A stretch of 64,000 bases of DNA from Parvibaculum lavamentivorans DS-1 (GCF_000017565.1 NC_009719.1:186001-250000), one strand, 5' to 3'; counted from the first letter of the stretch, positions 42,058 through 50,357 are shown. The notes: a model not told the origin generated them from the letters alone. Translations and numbers: made by a program.

Positions 42058-43233
42058 GTGTCCAATCCTTTCGAAACCCTGTCGCCGAAGCCGGTGATCC
42101 TGCAGGTCGTTCCCGCCCTTGAAACCGGCGGTGCGGAACGCACGACGCTCGATGTGGCGCGCGCCGTGATGATGGCCGGCGGGCGGGCCATCGTCGCGAG
42201 CCGGGGCGGACGCATGGTGCCGGAACTGATCGTCTCAGGCGCCGAACATATCGACATGGCGATGCATTCGAAGAATCCGGTGGTCATGGCGCTCAATGTC
42301 GAGCGGCTGGCGCGGATCGTCGCTCGCGAAGGCGTCGATCTCGTTCATGCGCGAAGCCGCGCGCCGGCATGGAGCGCGCTGGCGGCCTCGCGGCGCGCGG
42401 GCGTGCCTTTCGTCACCACCTATCATTCGCGCGTCCACACCAAGCCGCGCCTGAAGGTTTTCTACAATTCCGTGATGGTACGGGGCGATGCGGTGATCGC
42501 GAACTCGTCCTATACAGCCGACAGCATTCGCGCCGTTCACGCACCGGACGAGGCGCGCATCTTCACGGTGCCGCGCGGCGTCGATATCGAAAGCTTTGCT
42601 GCCGTGACGCCCTCCCGCATGGAGGCACTGCGCGGGCGCTGGGGGATCGGCGAAGACGCGGGAACGGTATTTCTCCATCCGGCGCGGCTGACGCGATGGA
42701 AAGGGCAGGCGGTTTCCATCGAGGCGGCGCGGCTGCTTGCCGGGCGCGGTGGGGCGGACTTCACGCTGCTGCTGGCGGGAGACGCGCAAGGCCGCGACGG
42801 CTACACGGCGGAACTCGAAAAGGCGATTGCCGATGCCGGCCTCGGCGCGCGGGTGCGGCTGGCCGGGCATGGCGACGACATGGCGGCGGCCTATGCGCTG
42901 GCGGATGTCGTTCTGTCGCCCTCGATAGAGCCAGAACCTTTCGGCCGGACGGCGGTCGAGGCGCAGGCGGCGTCGAGGCCGGTGATCGTCAGCGATGCGG
43001 GCGGCCAGCGAGAGACGGTGATCGAGGGCGAGACGGGCTTCCGCGTGAAGCCGAACGATGCCGCTGCGCTTGCCGATGCAATGGCCCGGATGCTGGCGAT
43101 GGGGCCGGAGGGCCGCGCGGCGATGGGCGCCCGCGGCTACGCAAACGCCGCTACGCATTATTCCGTCGACACGATGTGCCGGACGACGCTCGAGATTTAC
43201 GCAGGGCTGATCGGACGGATGCGGAGCGCATGA
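42058..43233 (+). CDS. Glycosyltransferase family 4
   Basis: 391 residues from GTG 42058 (MSNPFETLSP). The GT4 pattern is clear: ILQVVPALETGGAERTTLDV near 14, HARSRAPAWSALAASRRAGV, FTVPRGVDIESFA, LHPARLTRWKGQAVSIEAAR and the E-x7-E motif in SPSIEPEPFGRTAVEAQAAS. It should transfer a sugar from a nucleotide or lipid donor, probably in LPS or exopolysaccharide synthesis. No ATG exists between the divergent hydrolase and the fold start, so GTG is inferred. It overlaps the truncated heptosyltransferase-like ORF by 4 bases (ATGA). Confidence 0.85.
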   Translation: MSNPFETLSPKPVILQVVPALETGGAERTTLDVARAVMMAGGRAIVASRGGRMVPELIVSGAEHIDMAMHSKNPVVMALNVERLARIVAREGVDLVHARSRAPAWSALAASRRAGVPFVTTYHSRVHTKPRLKVFYNSVMVRGDAVIANSSYTADSIRAVHAPDEARIFTVPRGVDIESFAAVTPSRMEALRGRWGIGEDAGTVFLHPARLTRWKGQAVSIEAARLLAGRGGADFTLLLAGDAQGRDGYTAELEKAIADAGLGARVRLAGHGDDMAAAYALADVVLSPSIEPEPFGRTAVEAQAASRPVIVSDAGGQRETVIEGETGFRVKPNDAAALADAMARMLAMGPEGRAAMGARGYANAATHYSVDTMCRTTLEIYAGLIGRMRSA

Positions 43234-43589
43234 GCAAGCCCGTCATCGCGCTCTGGTTTGGCGCCGGCGGCGAAGCCCACGCCGAGGCAGGCCTGAAGGC
43301 GATCCGCGAAAGCCACCCCGGCGTCCGGCTTCTGCTGCTGACAAGGCGGGAGGCAGCGGGAGCGCACCACGCCCTCGCCGATGAAATCTGGGACGATGGC
43401 GCGGTCAGGGGCGCTTCGGCCTTTCTGGCGCGGGCGCGGCGCTTGTCCTGGGCATCGCCGGGACATATCTATGATCTGGAGGGGAGCCGCATGACGGTAT
43501 TTCTCCGCCTGTGTGTGTGGCCAAGGCCACAATGGCACCATATGACGCCAAATCCGCGCTTAGCCGCCGAAACCGGCCTCCTTTCTTGA
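43230..43589 (+). CDS. Truncated glycosyltransferase family 9 (heptosyltransferase-like) N-terminal domain
   Basis: 119 residues, translationally coupled to the GT4 gene (ATGA). The order PVIALWFGAGGEAHAEAGLK, IRESHPGVRLLLLTR, DEIWDDG, ARRLSWASPGHIYDLEGSRM and PRPQW follows the N-terminal Rossmann domain of ADP-heptose:LPS heptosyltransferases. Full members are ~310-350 residues, so the donor-binding C-terminal domain is missing. Nothing resembling it follows before the infC promoter. It is either a decayed remnant or a small retained domain; similarity is by pattern only. Confidence 0.55.
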   Translation: MSKPVIALWFGAGGEAHAEAGLKAIRESHPGVRLLLLTRREAAGAHHALADEIWDDGAVRGASAFLARARRLSWASPGHIYDLEGSRMTVFLRLCVWPRPQWHHMTPNPRLAAETGLLS

Positions 43590-43590
43590 C

Positions 43591-43619
43591 TTGCGGGGAA
43601 CCGGCTTCAAATCTATAGC
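43591..43619 (+). promoter_or_regulatory. Candidate infC promoter
   Basis: TTGCGG (43591-43596), a 17-base spacer and TATAGC (43614-43619). It begins just after the truncated GT9 stop and would give a leader of ~80 bases to the infC start. The -35 is imperfect. Confidence 0.45.
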
Positions 43620-43705
43620 TGTGCGGGAACAACAACGTCCGGCAGAGAGCCCCTTGGCTTTCGCCGCCGCCAGTGGCGGCCGGACCATCAGAAGGAGAAG
43701 AGTTC

Positions 43706-44242
43706 ATAGCTCGCAGACCGATGCAGGCGCCGCCCACCAGAGAGGGCCCGCGCATAAACGACATGATCGATGAGCCGACCGTGTTGCTCATTGACGCCGA
43801 GGGCGAAAAGCGCGGCGTTATTCCCACCGATGAAGCGATCAGGATGGCTGAAGAGGCCGGCCTCGATCTGGTTGAGGTATCGCCGAACGCGAAGCCTCCC
43901 GTGTGCAAGCTTCTCGACTACGGGAAATTCAAATACCAGGCACAGAAGAAGGCCAACGAGGCGCGCAAGAAACAGAAGACCGTCGAGGTCAAGGAAATCA
44001 AGATGCGCCCGAACATCGACACGCATGACTACGAGGTCAAGATGCGCGCGATGCTTCGCTTCTTCGAGGAAGGCGACAAGGTGAAAGTCACCCTGCGCTT
44101 CCGCGGCCGCGAAATGGCGCATCAGGAACTCGGCATGGTGCTGCTGAACAAGGTCAAGGAAGAGGTCGAGCCGATCGCGAAGGTCGAACTCTACCCCCGG
44201 CTCGAAGGCCGGCAGATGATCATGGTGCTGGCGCCGAAATAA
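43706..44242 (+). CDS. infC: Translation initiation factor IF-3 (probable AUA start codon)
   Basis: 178 residues from an ATA codon at 43706. The protein begins (I/M)[18 protein letters not shown], the conserved IF-3 N-terminus, then [20 protein letters not shown] (linker) and the C-terminal domain ([32 protein letters not shown]). AGGAG is 8 bases before this ATA, ideal spacing, whereas the next ATG (43721) is 23 bases away. An in-frame GTG at 43673 lies upstream of the Shine-Dalgarno. infC uses non-AUG starts in many bacteria, so that IF-3 represses its own translation. Unusually, rpmI and rplT are 7 kb downstream. Confidence 0.93.
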   Translation: MARRPMQAPPTREGPRINDMIDEPTVLLIDAEGEKRGVIPTDEAIRMAEEAGLDLVEVSPNAKPPVCKLLDYGKFKYQAQKKANEARKKQKTVEVKEIKMRPNIDTHDYEVKMRAMLRFFEEGDKVKVTLRFRGREMAHQELGMVLLNKVKEEVEPIAKVELYPRLEGRQMIMVLAPK

Positions 44243-44264
44243 CGGCTGCCGGACGGCAGGAAAG

Positions 44265-44295
44265 AAGGCCCGGTGTTTTTCACCGGGCCTTTTTT
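44265..44295. terminator. Bidirectional terminator after infC
   Basis: AAGGCCCGGTG (44265-44275) and CACCGGGCCTT (44281-44291) form an 11-bp stem with a 5-base loop and a T-run to 44295. It ends infC transcription and overlaps the stop codon of the convergent GDPD gene. Confidence 0.92.
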
Positions 44296-45251
44296 CATTT
44301 GGCGAAGAGCCTTGAAAGGCGGTCCGGCCGGTCGGTCAGGATTGCCTCGACGCCGAGCGCCGCCAGCCGCTCCATCTCCGCTTCCTCATCGACCGTCCAG
44401 CAGGAGACGGCGAGGCCAAGCTCGTGCGCCAGCGCGGCGGTGTCGGCTGTCGCATCGCCATGCCATGCGAACCAGCCATCGGCGGGCGCGGCGGCGATGG
44501 CGCGCAGCATCCTCTCGGCAAAGCTGGCGCCCTTCTGCGCCCGCCAGTCGAACCCGGCGACCCAGGGCGCGCCGGAGGCGGAGGCGCGGCGATAGGCCTC
44601 GTCTTCCGAGCCCGGCTTGTCGCGCACGGCGGAGGGGTCTTCCGGATCGAGATGGAAGAAAGGGAGCGTCGTGAAGGCGTTGAGAATGCCGGGCGCCACT
44701 TCCTTCGCCCGGGCAAGGGCCCGCCAGTCGAAGGAGACGAAGGTGATGGTCTCGTCGAGTTCATGTTCCCGCGTCAGCGCGACGGCGGCATCCGCGAGTT
44801 CGACCGGATCGGCGGACTGGCTGAGATCGAGAAGAGCGGTCTTCAGTTCCACATAGAGACGGAAGCCGGGTTCGGCGCGCGCCTTCACCAGCTCATAGAC
44901 CTCGGCGAGAAGCGGCACGCGCGCGCCGTCGACCGGCATCTGCTCGGGATAGCGCGCGCTGTAGCCGGCGCCGGGCTTCAGCCTGCCGACATCATAGGCG
45001 GCGAGTTCGGCGGCGGTGAGATCCTTGAGGAGAGGGGTCGGGCGCGCCACCCAGTCGCCGCCGGGACCGCGCGCAATGGCGGGCTTCAGGCTCTCGTCGT
45101 GATGCACGACGAGCTTGCCGTCGCGCGTGAGATGCACATCGAGCTCGATGCCGTCGGCGCCAGCGTCGATTGCGCGCTCGAAAGCCGCCATCGTGTTTTC
45201 CGGCCAGAGCCCCGCCCCGCCGCGATGCGCTACCTGAAGCGGCTTCGTCAT
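44295..45251 (-). CDS. Glycerophosphodiester phosphodiesterase family protein
   Basis: 318 residues, TIM-barrel GDPD. The catalytic marks are AHRGGAGLWPENTMAAFE (H9, R10, E17), GADGIELDVHLTRDG (E and D metal ligands) and KLVVHHDESL. It cleaves glycerophosphodiesters to glycerol-3-phosphate and an alcohol. No signal peptide, so likely cytoplasmic. GGGGAGA precedes ATG 45251. It stands alone between infC and a hypothetical gene; phosphate-limitation control is not evident. Confidence 0.9.
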   Translation of the reverse strand: MTKPLQVAHRGGAGLWPENTMAAFERAIDAGADGIELDVHLTRDGKLVVHHDESLKPAIARGPGGDWVARPTPLLKDLTAAELAAYDVGRLKPGAGYSARYPEQMPVDGARVPLLAEVYELVKARAEPGFRLYVELKTALLDLSQSADPVELADAAVALTREHELDETITFVSFDWRALARAKEVAPGILNAFTTLPFFHLDPEDPSAVRDKPGSEDEAYRRASASGAPWVAGFDWRAQKGASFAERMLRAIAAAPADGWFAWHGDATADTAALAHELGLAVSCWTVDEEAEMERLAALGVEAILTDRPDRLSRLFAK

Positions 45252-45519
45252 GAATGTCTCCCCGATTTGTTGCGAAACGAGACTATCTGTCACGTGCCGC
45301 CGCCGTCCATCGCGGTTTTTCACCATATAAACAGGGCAAGAAATCGCCGGAGTACGGTCACGAAATCGCCGTACGGGGTTCGTAGCTTTCCCATGCTGAC
45401 ATCTGGCGTTGCAGCGCTACCCGGTGTATTCTGAATCGCTGCCAGAAAAGTTCGATCGCCTGAGGCTTTGTTGAGTGCCAGGCGGCGGGGATTGGAACGC
45501 CGGACCTGGGTAGGGCGCG

Positions 45520-45786
45520 ATGTGTGTCCACGACAAGACCGGTGAACAGATGGCTATATCGACAATTTGGCGAAGGCTCAGTGGCCGCAAACGCCGCAGA
45601 CGTTCCTTTTATGAATCATCCGATGTGATGCGCCGTGCCATCGAAACGACTGGCCCGGTGGACATGTGCCTTTATTCGGACGACGAACTGCGCCGTGTTC
45701 TGGAAACGGACATGGGTGCCTTGCGGCGCCAGGCTGCCGCGCAGGAACTGGCAAACCGGGCCTCCCGCGCCCGGCACCAGCTCTAG
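45520..45786 (+). CDS. Hypothetical small basic protein
   Basis: 88 residues, or 78 from the second ATG at 45550. I do not recognise the family. The first part is highly basic (WRRLSGRKRRRRSF) and the rest looks helical and charged (DDELRRVLETDMGALRRQAA, AAQELANRASRARHQL). No membrane segment or cysteine motif beyond two Cys. GTAGGGCG lies upstream of ATG 45520. It has a 268-base upstream gap containing a direct repeat of GAAATCGCC. It might be a small DNA- or RNA-associated protein, but a spurious ORF cannot be excluded. Confidence 0.45.
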   Translation: MCVHDKTGEQMAISTIWRRLSGRKRRRRSFYESSDVMRRAIETTGPVDMCLYSDDELRRVLETDMGALRRQAAAQELANRASRARHQL

Positions 45787-45980
45787 AAGAGCCGCCTTGA
45801 AGACCGCTAACGCTGCGGAAGCTGCCGCGCGCGCCGCATAGATGCGCGCTCCGGCCTGTCGCCTCCTGCCTTGTTGAGGCTACACTCTCTCCCACCGGAA
45901 ATGCCGAACGGCAATCAAAACCGCCTCGCGGACCCAGAAGCCGCACGCGCGGAAAGAAACGCGGAAGGGGAGAGTACGTC
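45787..45980 (+). other. 194-base gap upstream of the luciferase-like gene
   Basis: No gene seen. It contains the GGGGAGAG ribosome-binding site of the following gene and presumably its promoter (TACACT near 45881-45886 could be a -10). Confidence 0.35.
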
Positions 45981-47228
45981 ATGAAATTCGGAGTATTTTA
46001 CGAGCTGCAGCTGCCGAGGCCCTGGAACGAAGGCGACGAGCACCGCCTGTTTCATGAAGCTCTGGAGCAGATCGTGCTGGCCGACAAGCTCGGCTTCGAC
46101 CACGCATGGGAGGTGGAGCATCACTTCCTCGATGAATATTCGCACTCCTCCTCGCCTGAGGTTTTCCTCGCCGCCGCCGCGTCGGTGACAAAGAACATCC
46201 GCCTCGGTCATGGCATCCGGCAGGTGATTCCGAATTACAACCACCCTGCCCGCACCGCCGAGGGCCTTGCAACGCTCGACATCATGTCGAATGGGCGCGT
46301 CGAATTCGGCATCGGCGAGGGCGCGACGCGGCTGGAGCTCGGCGGCTTCAACATTCCCGCGAAAGAAAAGCGCGCCATGGCCATCGAAGCCGGCGAGCAG
46401 ATCGCCAACATGATGGTGCATGAGCCTTATCCCGGCTTCGAGGGAAAATACTTCTCCATGCCCTGCCGCAACGTGCTGCCGAAGCCGGTGCAGAAGCCGC
46501 ATCCGCCGATGTGGATGGCCTGCACCAACCGCGACACGATCCGCGTCGCGGCATCGCTCGGCGTCGGCGCGCTTGCCTTCTCCTTCGTCGATCCGGAAGA
46601 AGCGAAAGCCTGGTCGGAAATCTATTACGGCATCATCAAATCGGAAGAGTGCAAGCCGATCGGCCATACGGTGAACGCCAACATCGCCATGGTGTCGAAT
46701 TTCTCGCTGCATGAAGACCGGGCCGAAGCGATCCGCCGCGGCCATGAAGGCTTCGAATTTTTCGGCTATGCGCTGAACGCGCTTGTCGCGCATGACACGA
46801 TACCGGGCCGGACGGATATGTGGGGCGACTACATCAAGGCGCGCGGCAACCGTACGCAGGAAGTGATCGACGCGGCAAAACGCGCGGAGGCCATCGCCAC
46901 CGGCATCGGCACGCCGGACGACATGCGCGCCCATCTGCGCGCGTTCCGGGATGCGGGCGTCGACCAGGTGATTTTCATGCAGCAGGCAGGCCGCAACAAG
47001 CATTCGGATATCTGCGAATCGCTGGAGCTCTTCGCCGCCAAGGTAATGCCGGAGTTCAAGAAGGAAGCGGCCGAGCGCGAGGCAAGGAAACAGGCGGAGC
47101 TTGCGCCTTACATCGAGGCGGCGCTGAAACGGAAAAACTGGATGAAGCCGCTGGAGCGGGACGAGGTGCCGGTGGTGAAGGCTTCGGTGAAGCAGGCACA
47201 GGTCAACCAGACAAGCGCGGCGGACTAG
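45981..47228 (+). CDS. LLM-class flavin-dependent oxidoreductase (luciferase-like)
   Basis: 415 residues, luciferase-like TIM barrel. Typical segments are MKFGVFYELQLPRPWNEGDE, LGFDHAWEVEHHFLDEYSHS, LGHGIRQVIPNYNHPARTAE, NGRVEFGIGEGATRLELGGF and GIGTPDDMRAHLRAFRDAGV. These enzymes use F420 or FMNH2 to oxidise varied substrates, including alkanesulfonates and xenobiotics; the cofactor and substrate are not clear here. The ~50-residue charged C-terminal tail (~365-415) extends past the usual barrel. GGGGAGAG precedes the ATG. A MarR regulator and PhyH-like gene follow on the same strand. Confidence 0.88.
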   Translation: MKFGVFYELQLPRPWNEGDEHRLFHEALEQIVLADKLGFDHAWEVEHHFLDEYSHSSSPEVFLAAAASVTKNIRLGHGIRQVIPNYNHPARTAEGLATLDIMSNGRVEFGIGEGATRLELGGFNIPAKEKRAMAIEAGEQIANMMVHEPYPGFEGKYFSMPCRNVLPKPVQKPHPPMWMACTNRDTIRVAASLGVGALAFSFVDPEEAKAWSEIYYGIIKSEECKPIGHTVNANIAMVSNFSLHEDRAEAIRRGHEGFEFFGYALNALVAHDTIPGRTDMWGDYIKARGNRTQEVIDAAKRAEAIATGIGTPDDMRAHLRAFRDAGVDQVIFMQQAGRNKHSDICESLELFAAKVMPEFKKEAAEREARKQAELAPYIEAALKRKNWMKPLERDEVPVVKASVKQAQVNQTSAAD

Positions 47229-47310
47229 TCTCCTCCTTCGCCCGCGCCCCCATATTGCACGGGAGCGCGGGCAAAGGTATCGTGTATCTACACGAAGGGG
47301 GAGCCATCCA

Positions 47311-47748
47311 TTGACCGAAACCGCCGCACTCGAAGCTGAAGTCCGCGAGAACTGCGCGGCCTTGCGCGCGCGGATGGCCGCGCGAAAGCTGACACGCGCC
47401 TATGACAAGGCGCTGAAGCCTTCCGGTCTCAAGATCACGCAATTCACGCTGTTGATTGCAATTGCCGAGGGCAGCGCGAAATCCATGACGGCGCTTGCGG
47501 ATCATCTGGCGCTGGAGCGCTCGAGCCTCGTGCGCAATGTGAAGCTTCTGGAAGATGACGGGCTGATCGAGGCGGCCCCGACAGGTGAAGGCCGTTCGCT
47601 CGGGCTCGTCCTCACCAAGGCGGGACGGAAGAAGCTGACCCAGGCGCTGCCCCTGTGGCGCAAGGCACAAGATGACGTCGAGACGGCGCTCGGCGCCAAC
47701 TGGACGGGCGTGAAGAAGTCGCTGCAGCAGCTGATTGCAAAGACTTGA
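47311..47748 (+). CDS. MarR family transcriptional regulator
   Basis: 145 residues from a TTG start (AAGGGGGAG eight bases upstream). Winged helix with KITQFTLLIAIAEGSAKSMT, ALADHLALERSSLVRNVKLL (recognition) and EAAPTGEGRSLGLVLTKAGR (wing). MarR proteins are ligand-released repressors. It lies between the luciferase-like oxidoreductase and the phytanoyl-CoA-dioxygenase-like gene on the same strand, so it likely controls one or both. The effector is unknown. Confidence 0.88.
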   Translation: MTETAALEAEVRENCAALRARMAARKLTRAYDKALKPSGLKITQFTLLIAIAEGSAKSMTALADHLALERSSLVRNVKLLEDDGLIEAAPTGEGRSLGLVLTKAGRKKLTQALPLWRKAQDDVETALGANWTGVKKSLQQLIAKT

Positions 47749-47867
47749 AAAGCCCGGAACGCCTCTGACCCTGCATGAAACGCGGGGGCAGACCTCCGCT
47801 TTTGGCGATAGCGTTTTGCCGAACGGCCTGGAAAGGCCGGAAAACGCAAAACAAGGGGAGGAAAGCG

Positions 47868-48722
47868 GTGACCAAGGGAAGGGGTATTGATCTCGAAGCG
47901 AAATTCGCGGATTTCGAGCGTGATGGGTATGTGATCTTCGAGAACGTGATCGAGCCGGAACTGGTATCGGAAATCCGCGAGGAACTGCTTCGCGTTGAAC
48001 GCGATAACAACATGGGATTCCGGGATACCGACTTCGAGGGCAAGCAGACGGTCCGCATCTACAACCTGCTGGCGCATGGACCCACCTTCTGGAAGATACC
48101 GATCCATGAAGCAACACTGCCTTTTGCCGAGAAGGTGCTCGATGAGGAACTTCAGGTCTCTTCGGTGAGCTCCATAACGCTCTGCCCAGGCCAGGGCGCG
48201 CAACCTCTGCATGCTGACGATCAGCTGATTCCGGTGCCGAAACCGCACCAGCCTTTCACGCTGAATTGCGTCTGGGCGATCTCCGATTTCACGGAAGAGA
48301 ATGGCGCTACGCGCCTCGTGCCCGGAAGCCACAAGGCGAGCGGCATGCCGGACTACGATATGGAGATGGACACGGTGGCGGGTGAAATGCCTGCGGGTTC
48401 GGTGTTGTTCTGGCATGGCAGTCTTTGGCATGCGGGCGGCAACAACCGCTCGAAGGAGCGCCGCTTCTGCGTTGCGAACTACTATTGCGCCGGCTTCATA
48501 CGCCAGCAGGAGAACCAGCAACTCGGAATCCCGCTTGAGGAAGCGCGGAAATTTCCGCGCCGGTTGCAAGAACTCTGCGGCTATTCGGTCTATCGCGGCC
48601 TTTACGGTCATGTCGACAATGCCGATCCGATCGGGATGCTCGGCCGTGAAGACGGCTCAAGGCTAATCTGGCAACGGAGTTATGACGAGATGTATGAGGA
48701 CAAGGCAGGCCCCGCCGAATAG
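47868..48722 (+). CDS. Phytanoyl-CoA dioxygenase (PhyH) family protein
   Basis: 284 residues from GTG 47868 with GGGGAGG before it. The double-stranded beta-helix iron ligands are H and D in QPLHADDQLIPVP (HxD) and the distal H in SLWHAGGNNRSKERRFCVAN; R in the same stretch would bind 2-oxoglutarate. NGATRLVPGSHKASGMPDYD is a family signature. Members hydroxylate fatty acyl or small-molecule substrates using Fe(II) and 2-oxoglutarate. With the MarR and LLM genes it may form a catabolic module. The substrate is unknown. Confidence 0.85.
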   Translation: MTKGRGIDLEAKFADFERDGYVIFENVIEPELVSEIREELLRVERDNNMGFRDTDFEGKQTVRIYNLLAHGPTFWKIPIHEATLPFAEKVLDEELQVSSVSSITLCPGQGAQPLHADDQLIPVPKPHQPFTLNCVWAISDFTEENGATRLVPGSHKASGMPDYDMEMDTVAGEMPAGSVLFWHGSLWHAGGNNRSKERRFCVANYYCAGFIRQQENQQLGIPLEEARKFPRRLQELCGYSVYRGLYGHVDNADPIGMLGREDGSRLIWQRSYDEMYEDKAGPAE

Positions 48723-48865
48723 AACGCGTCCCCCGCCAACCCCCTGGATCGCAGCAAATTCGCGGCCACGGCCACAAAATGGCCAGGGTCGTGGAACATC
48801 TTGCGGCTGCGCGCATTTATGGTGAGCAGTTCACAAGGGCCGGCAAGAGCCGAAGGAGGCGTGCG

Positions 48866-49216
48866 ATGACAGGAAGAGGCCTTGGAGGCGTCATCCTGCC
48901 TGTGGCCATGACAATGGCTTTTCTATCCTTGGCCGCCTGCCATTCGGGCGGTCAGGTGGCGCGGACGGCGAAACCCGGTGCGGGTGCCGAGCGCGCGATA
49001 TCCGAACGCAGCTGCGATTCCCTCGCGGCGACCCATCGCGCACGCTGGCACGGTGAAGCATACGAAAAGGCCCAGCGCGACATTGTGGTGATGGGCGAAA
49101 TTGAAAGAATTCGCATCATCCGTCCGGGCGACGTCGTGACCATGGATTACGACCCCCATCGGCTGAATGTGACACTCGACGCTGCATCCATCGTTCGCGA
49201 TGTGGAATGCGGCTAG
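48866..49216 (+). CDS. Lipoprotein with I78-type peptidase-inhibitor-like domain
   Basis: 116 residues. Signal peptide with lipobox LAAC (C25), a short linker, then ISERSCDSLAATHRARWHGE and RIRIIRPGDVVTMDYDPHRL, with a terminal VECG. The conserved Arg-x-Ile-Arg-Pro-Gly-Asp segment, RLNV and the final CG with paired cysteines match the I78 inhibitor family (fungal elastase inhibitor-like). It should sit in the outer membrane or periplasm. AAGGAGG precedes the ATG. A paralogue follows 49 bases downstream. Confidence 0.72.
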   Translation: MTGRGLGGVILPVAMTMAFLSLAACHSGGQVARTAKPGAGAERAISERSCDSLAATHRARWHGEAYEKAQRDIVVMGEIERIRIIRPGDVVTMDYDPHRLNVTLDAASIVRDVECG

Positions 49217-49265
49217 ATAGCGCCGCGGGCGCTCCTCCGAAGAGCAACTCAAACGGGAGAAAACC

Positions 49266-49808
49266 ATGAAGCATTCGCTGAAATATTTGCTCGGAACGGT
49301 GGCGGTCGCCGGCCTGCTGGCAGTGGCCGCATGTGACGACCCCAACGAGAACGAAAACGCGCAGACCGCGCCGGGAGAAATGCAGTCTCCGGACAGTGCC
49401 GTTCCGTTGACGAACCAGCCTGGTCAGGCCGCGCCGGGAAGCACGGGCATGGTGGACAACACGACGCCTTCGACAGATATGCCCGAAAGCCAGACGCCGG
49501 GCAGCGACCTGCCTGCGGGCGACATGTCGATGGGTGAGGAAGCTGCCGCCGAAGGCACCGACGCCGAGACAATCGCCGGTACGGGCGACGCCGCCAATGA
49601 TTGCGAAGCCGCCGCAGGCGATGACGGACTGGGCGTATGGGTTGGCCAGCCTTATGAAGAGGCCAAGGACGCGATCGAAGCCCGGGAGGGCATCGAGACA
49701 GTGCGTGTGATCCGTCCCGGAGACGCGGTCACGCAGGACTTCCGCGACGACCGGCTGAATGTCGAGCTGGACGAGGATGGCAACATCACGAATCTTCGTT
49801 GCGGCTAA
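49266..49808 (+). CDS. Lipoprotein with acidic linker and I78-type inhibitor domain
   Basis: 180 residues. Lipobox LAVAAC (C23), then ~85 residues of low-complexity Pro/Thr/Ser/Glu/Asp-rich linker (PSTDMPESQTPGSDLPAGDM) and the I78-like domain (~112-180: NDCEAAAGDDGLGVWVGQPY, VRVIRPGDAVTQDF, LRCG). The domain is a paralogue of the protein encoded just upstream. The linker would extend the inhibitor domain from the membrane. The target protease is unknown; I78 function in Proteobacteria is inferred from the fungal inhibitor. Confidence 0.75.
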   Translation: MKHSLKYLLGTVAVAGLLAVAACDDPNENENAQTAPGEMQSPDSAVPLTNQPGQAAPGSTGMVDNTTPSTDMPESQTPGSDLPAGDMSMGEEAAAEGTDAETIAGTGDAANDCEAAAGDDGLGVWVGQPYEEAKDAIEAREGIETVRVIRPGDAVTQDFRDDRLNVELDEDGNITNLRCG

Positions 49809-49817
49809 ACGGACCGG

Positions 49818-49849
49818 CGGTGAGGCTCGTCAGCGGACGGGCCTCACCG
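49818..49849. terminator. Hairpin between convergent I78-like and VOC genes
   Basis: CGGTGAGGC (49818-49826) pairs with GCCTCACCG (49841-49849) around a 14-base loop. It overlaps the VOC gene's stop. No T-run, so termination may be weak. Confidence 0.5.
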
Positions 49850-50357
49850 GATCCGTCCCGTCCCAGCCGATGGCGGCCTTGCGAATGTGTTCAAAGAATT
49901 TGCCCTTGCCGCCGCTGATATCCGACATCTCGATCACCGTGCCGGGATGCGTCTCGGTATCGAAATAGACGAAGCGGCCCTGTGGCCCGCCGATCTGTCC
50001 TTCATGGCCGACCTTGTAGCCTGCGGCGAGCGCGCGGTCGTAATCGGCCTGATAATTCTGCGTCCAGTAGGACATGTGCTGCAGGCCCTCGCGGCCCGCA
50101 TTCAGGAAATCCATATACATTGAGGGCGCGTCGTTGCGCTGCTGGATGAGCTCGATCTGGAGGTCGCCCGTATTGCCGAGCGCGATGCTCATTTCGACGG
50201 GGGACGGCTCGCCCTTGTAGGTGAACCAGTCGCATTGCACGCGGTCGATATAATAGAAGGGCCCGACGCCGAGCACTTCCGTCCAGTGCTTCAACGCGGC
50301 TTCGATGTCGCGCACGACATAGCCGTTCTGGCAGACATTTCCGAAAAAGCGGCTCAT
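49830..50357 (-). CDS. VOC (glyoxalase/dioxygenase) superfamily protein
   Basis: 175 residues. The first beta-alpha-beta unit is GYVVRDIEAALKHWTEVLGV and later HPGTVIEMSDISG provides the conserved glutamate near the C-terminal metal site; histidines at HWTEVL and LQHMSYW could be metal ligands. The family covers glyoxalases, extradiol dioxygenases and epimerases; the specific reaction cannot be assigned. It lies on the minus strand just downstream of ccdB and may be cotranscribed with ccdAB (10-base gap). Confidence 0.8.
   Translation of the reverse strand: MSRFFGNVCQNGYVVRDIEAALKHWTEVLGVGPFYYIDRVQCDWFTYKGEPSPVEMSIALGNTGDLQIELIQQRNDAPSMYMDFLNAGREGLQHMSYWTQNYQADYDRALAAGYKVGHEGQIGGPQGRFVYFDTETHPGTVIEMSDISGGKGKFFEHIRKAAIGWDGTDPVRPVR

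Noticed and set aside
45340-45371. Direct repeat of GAAATCGCC (45340 and 45362) upstream of the small hypothetical ORF
   Set aside because: Two copies of nine to ten bases, 22 bases apart, with no further copies; too weak to call a regulatory or repeat element.
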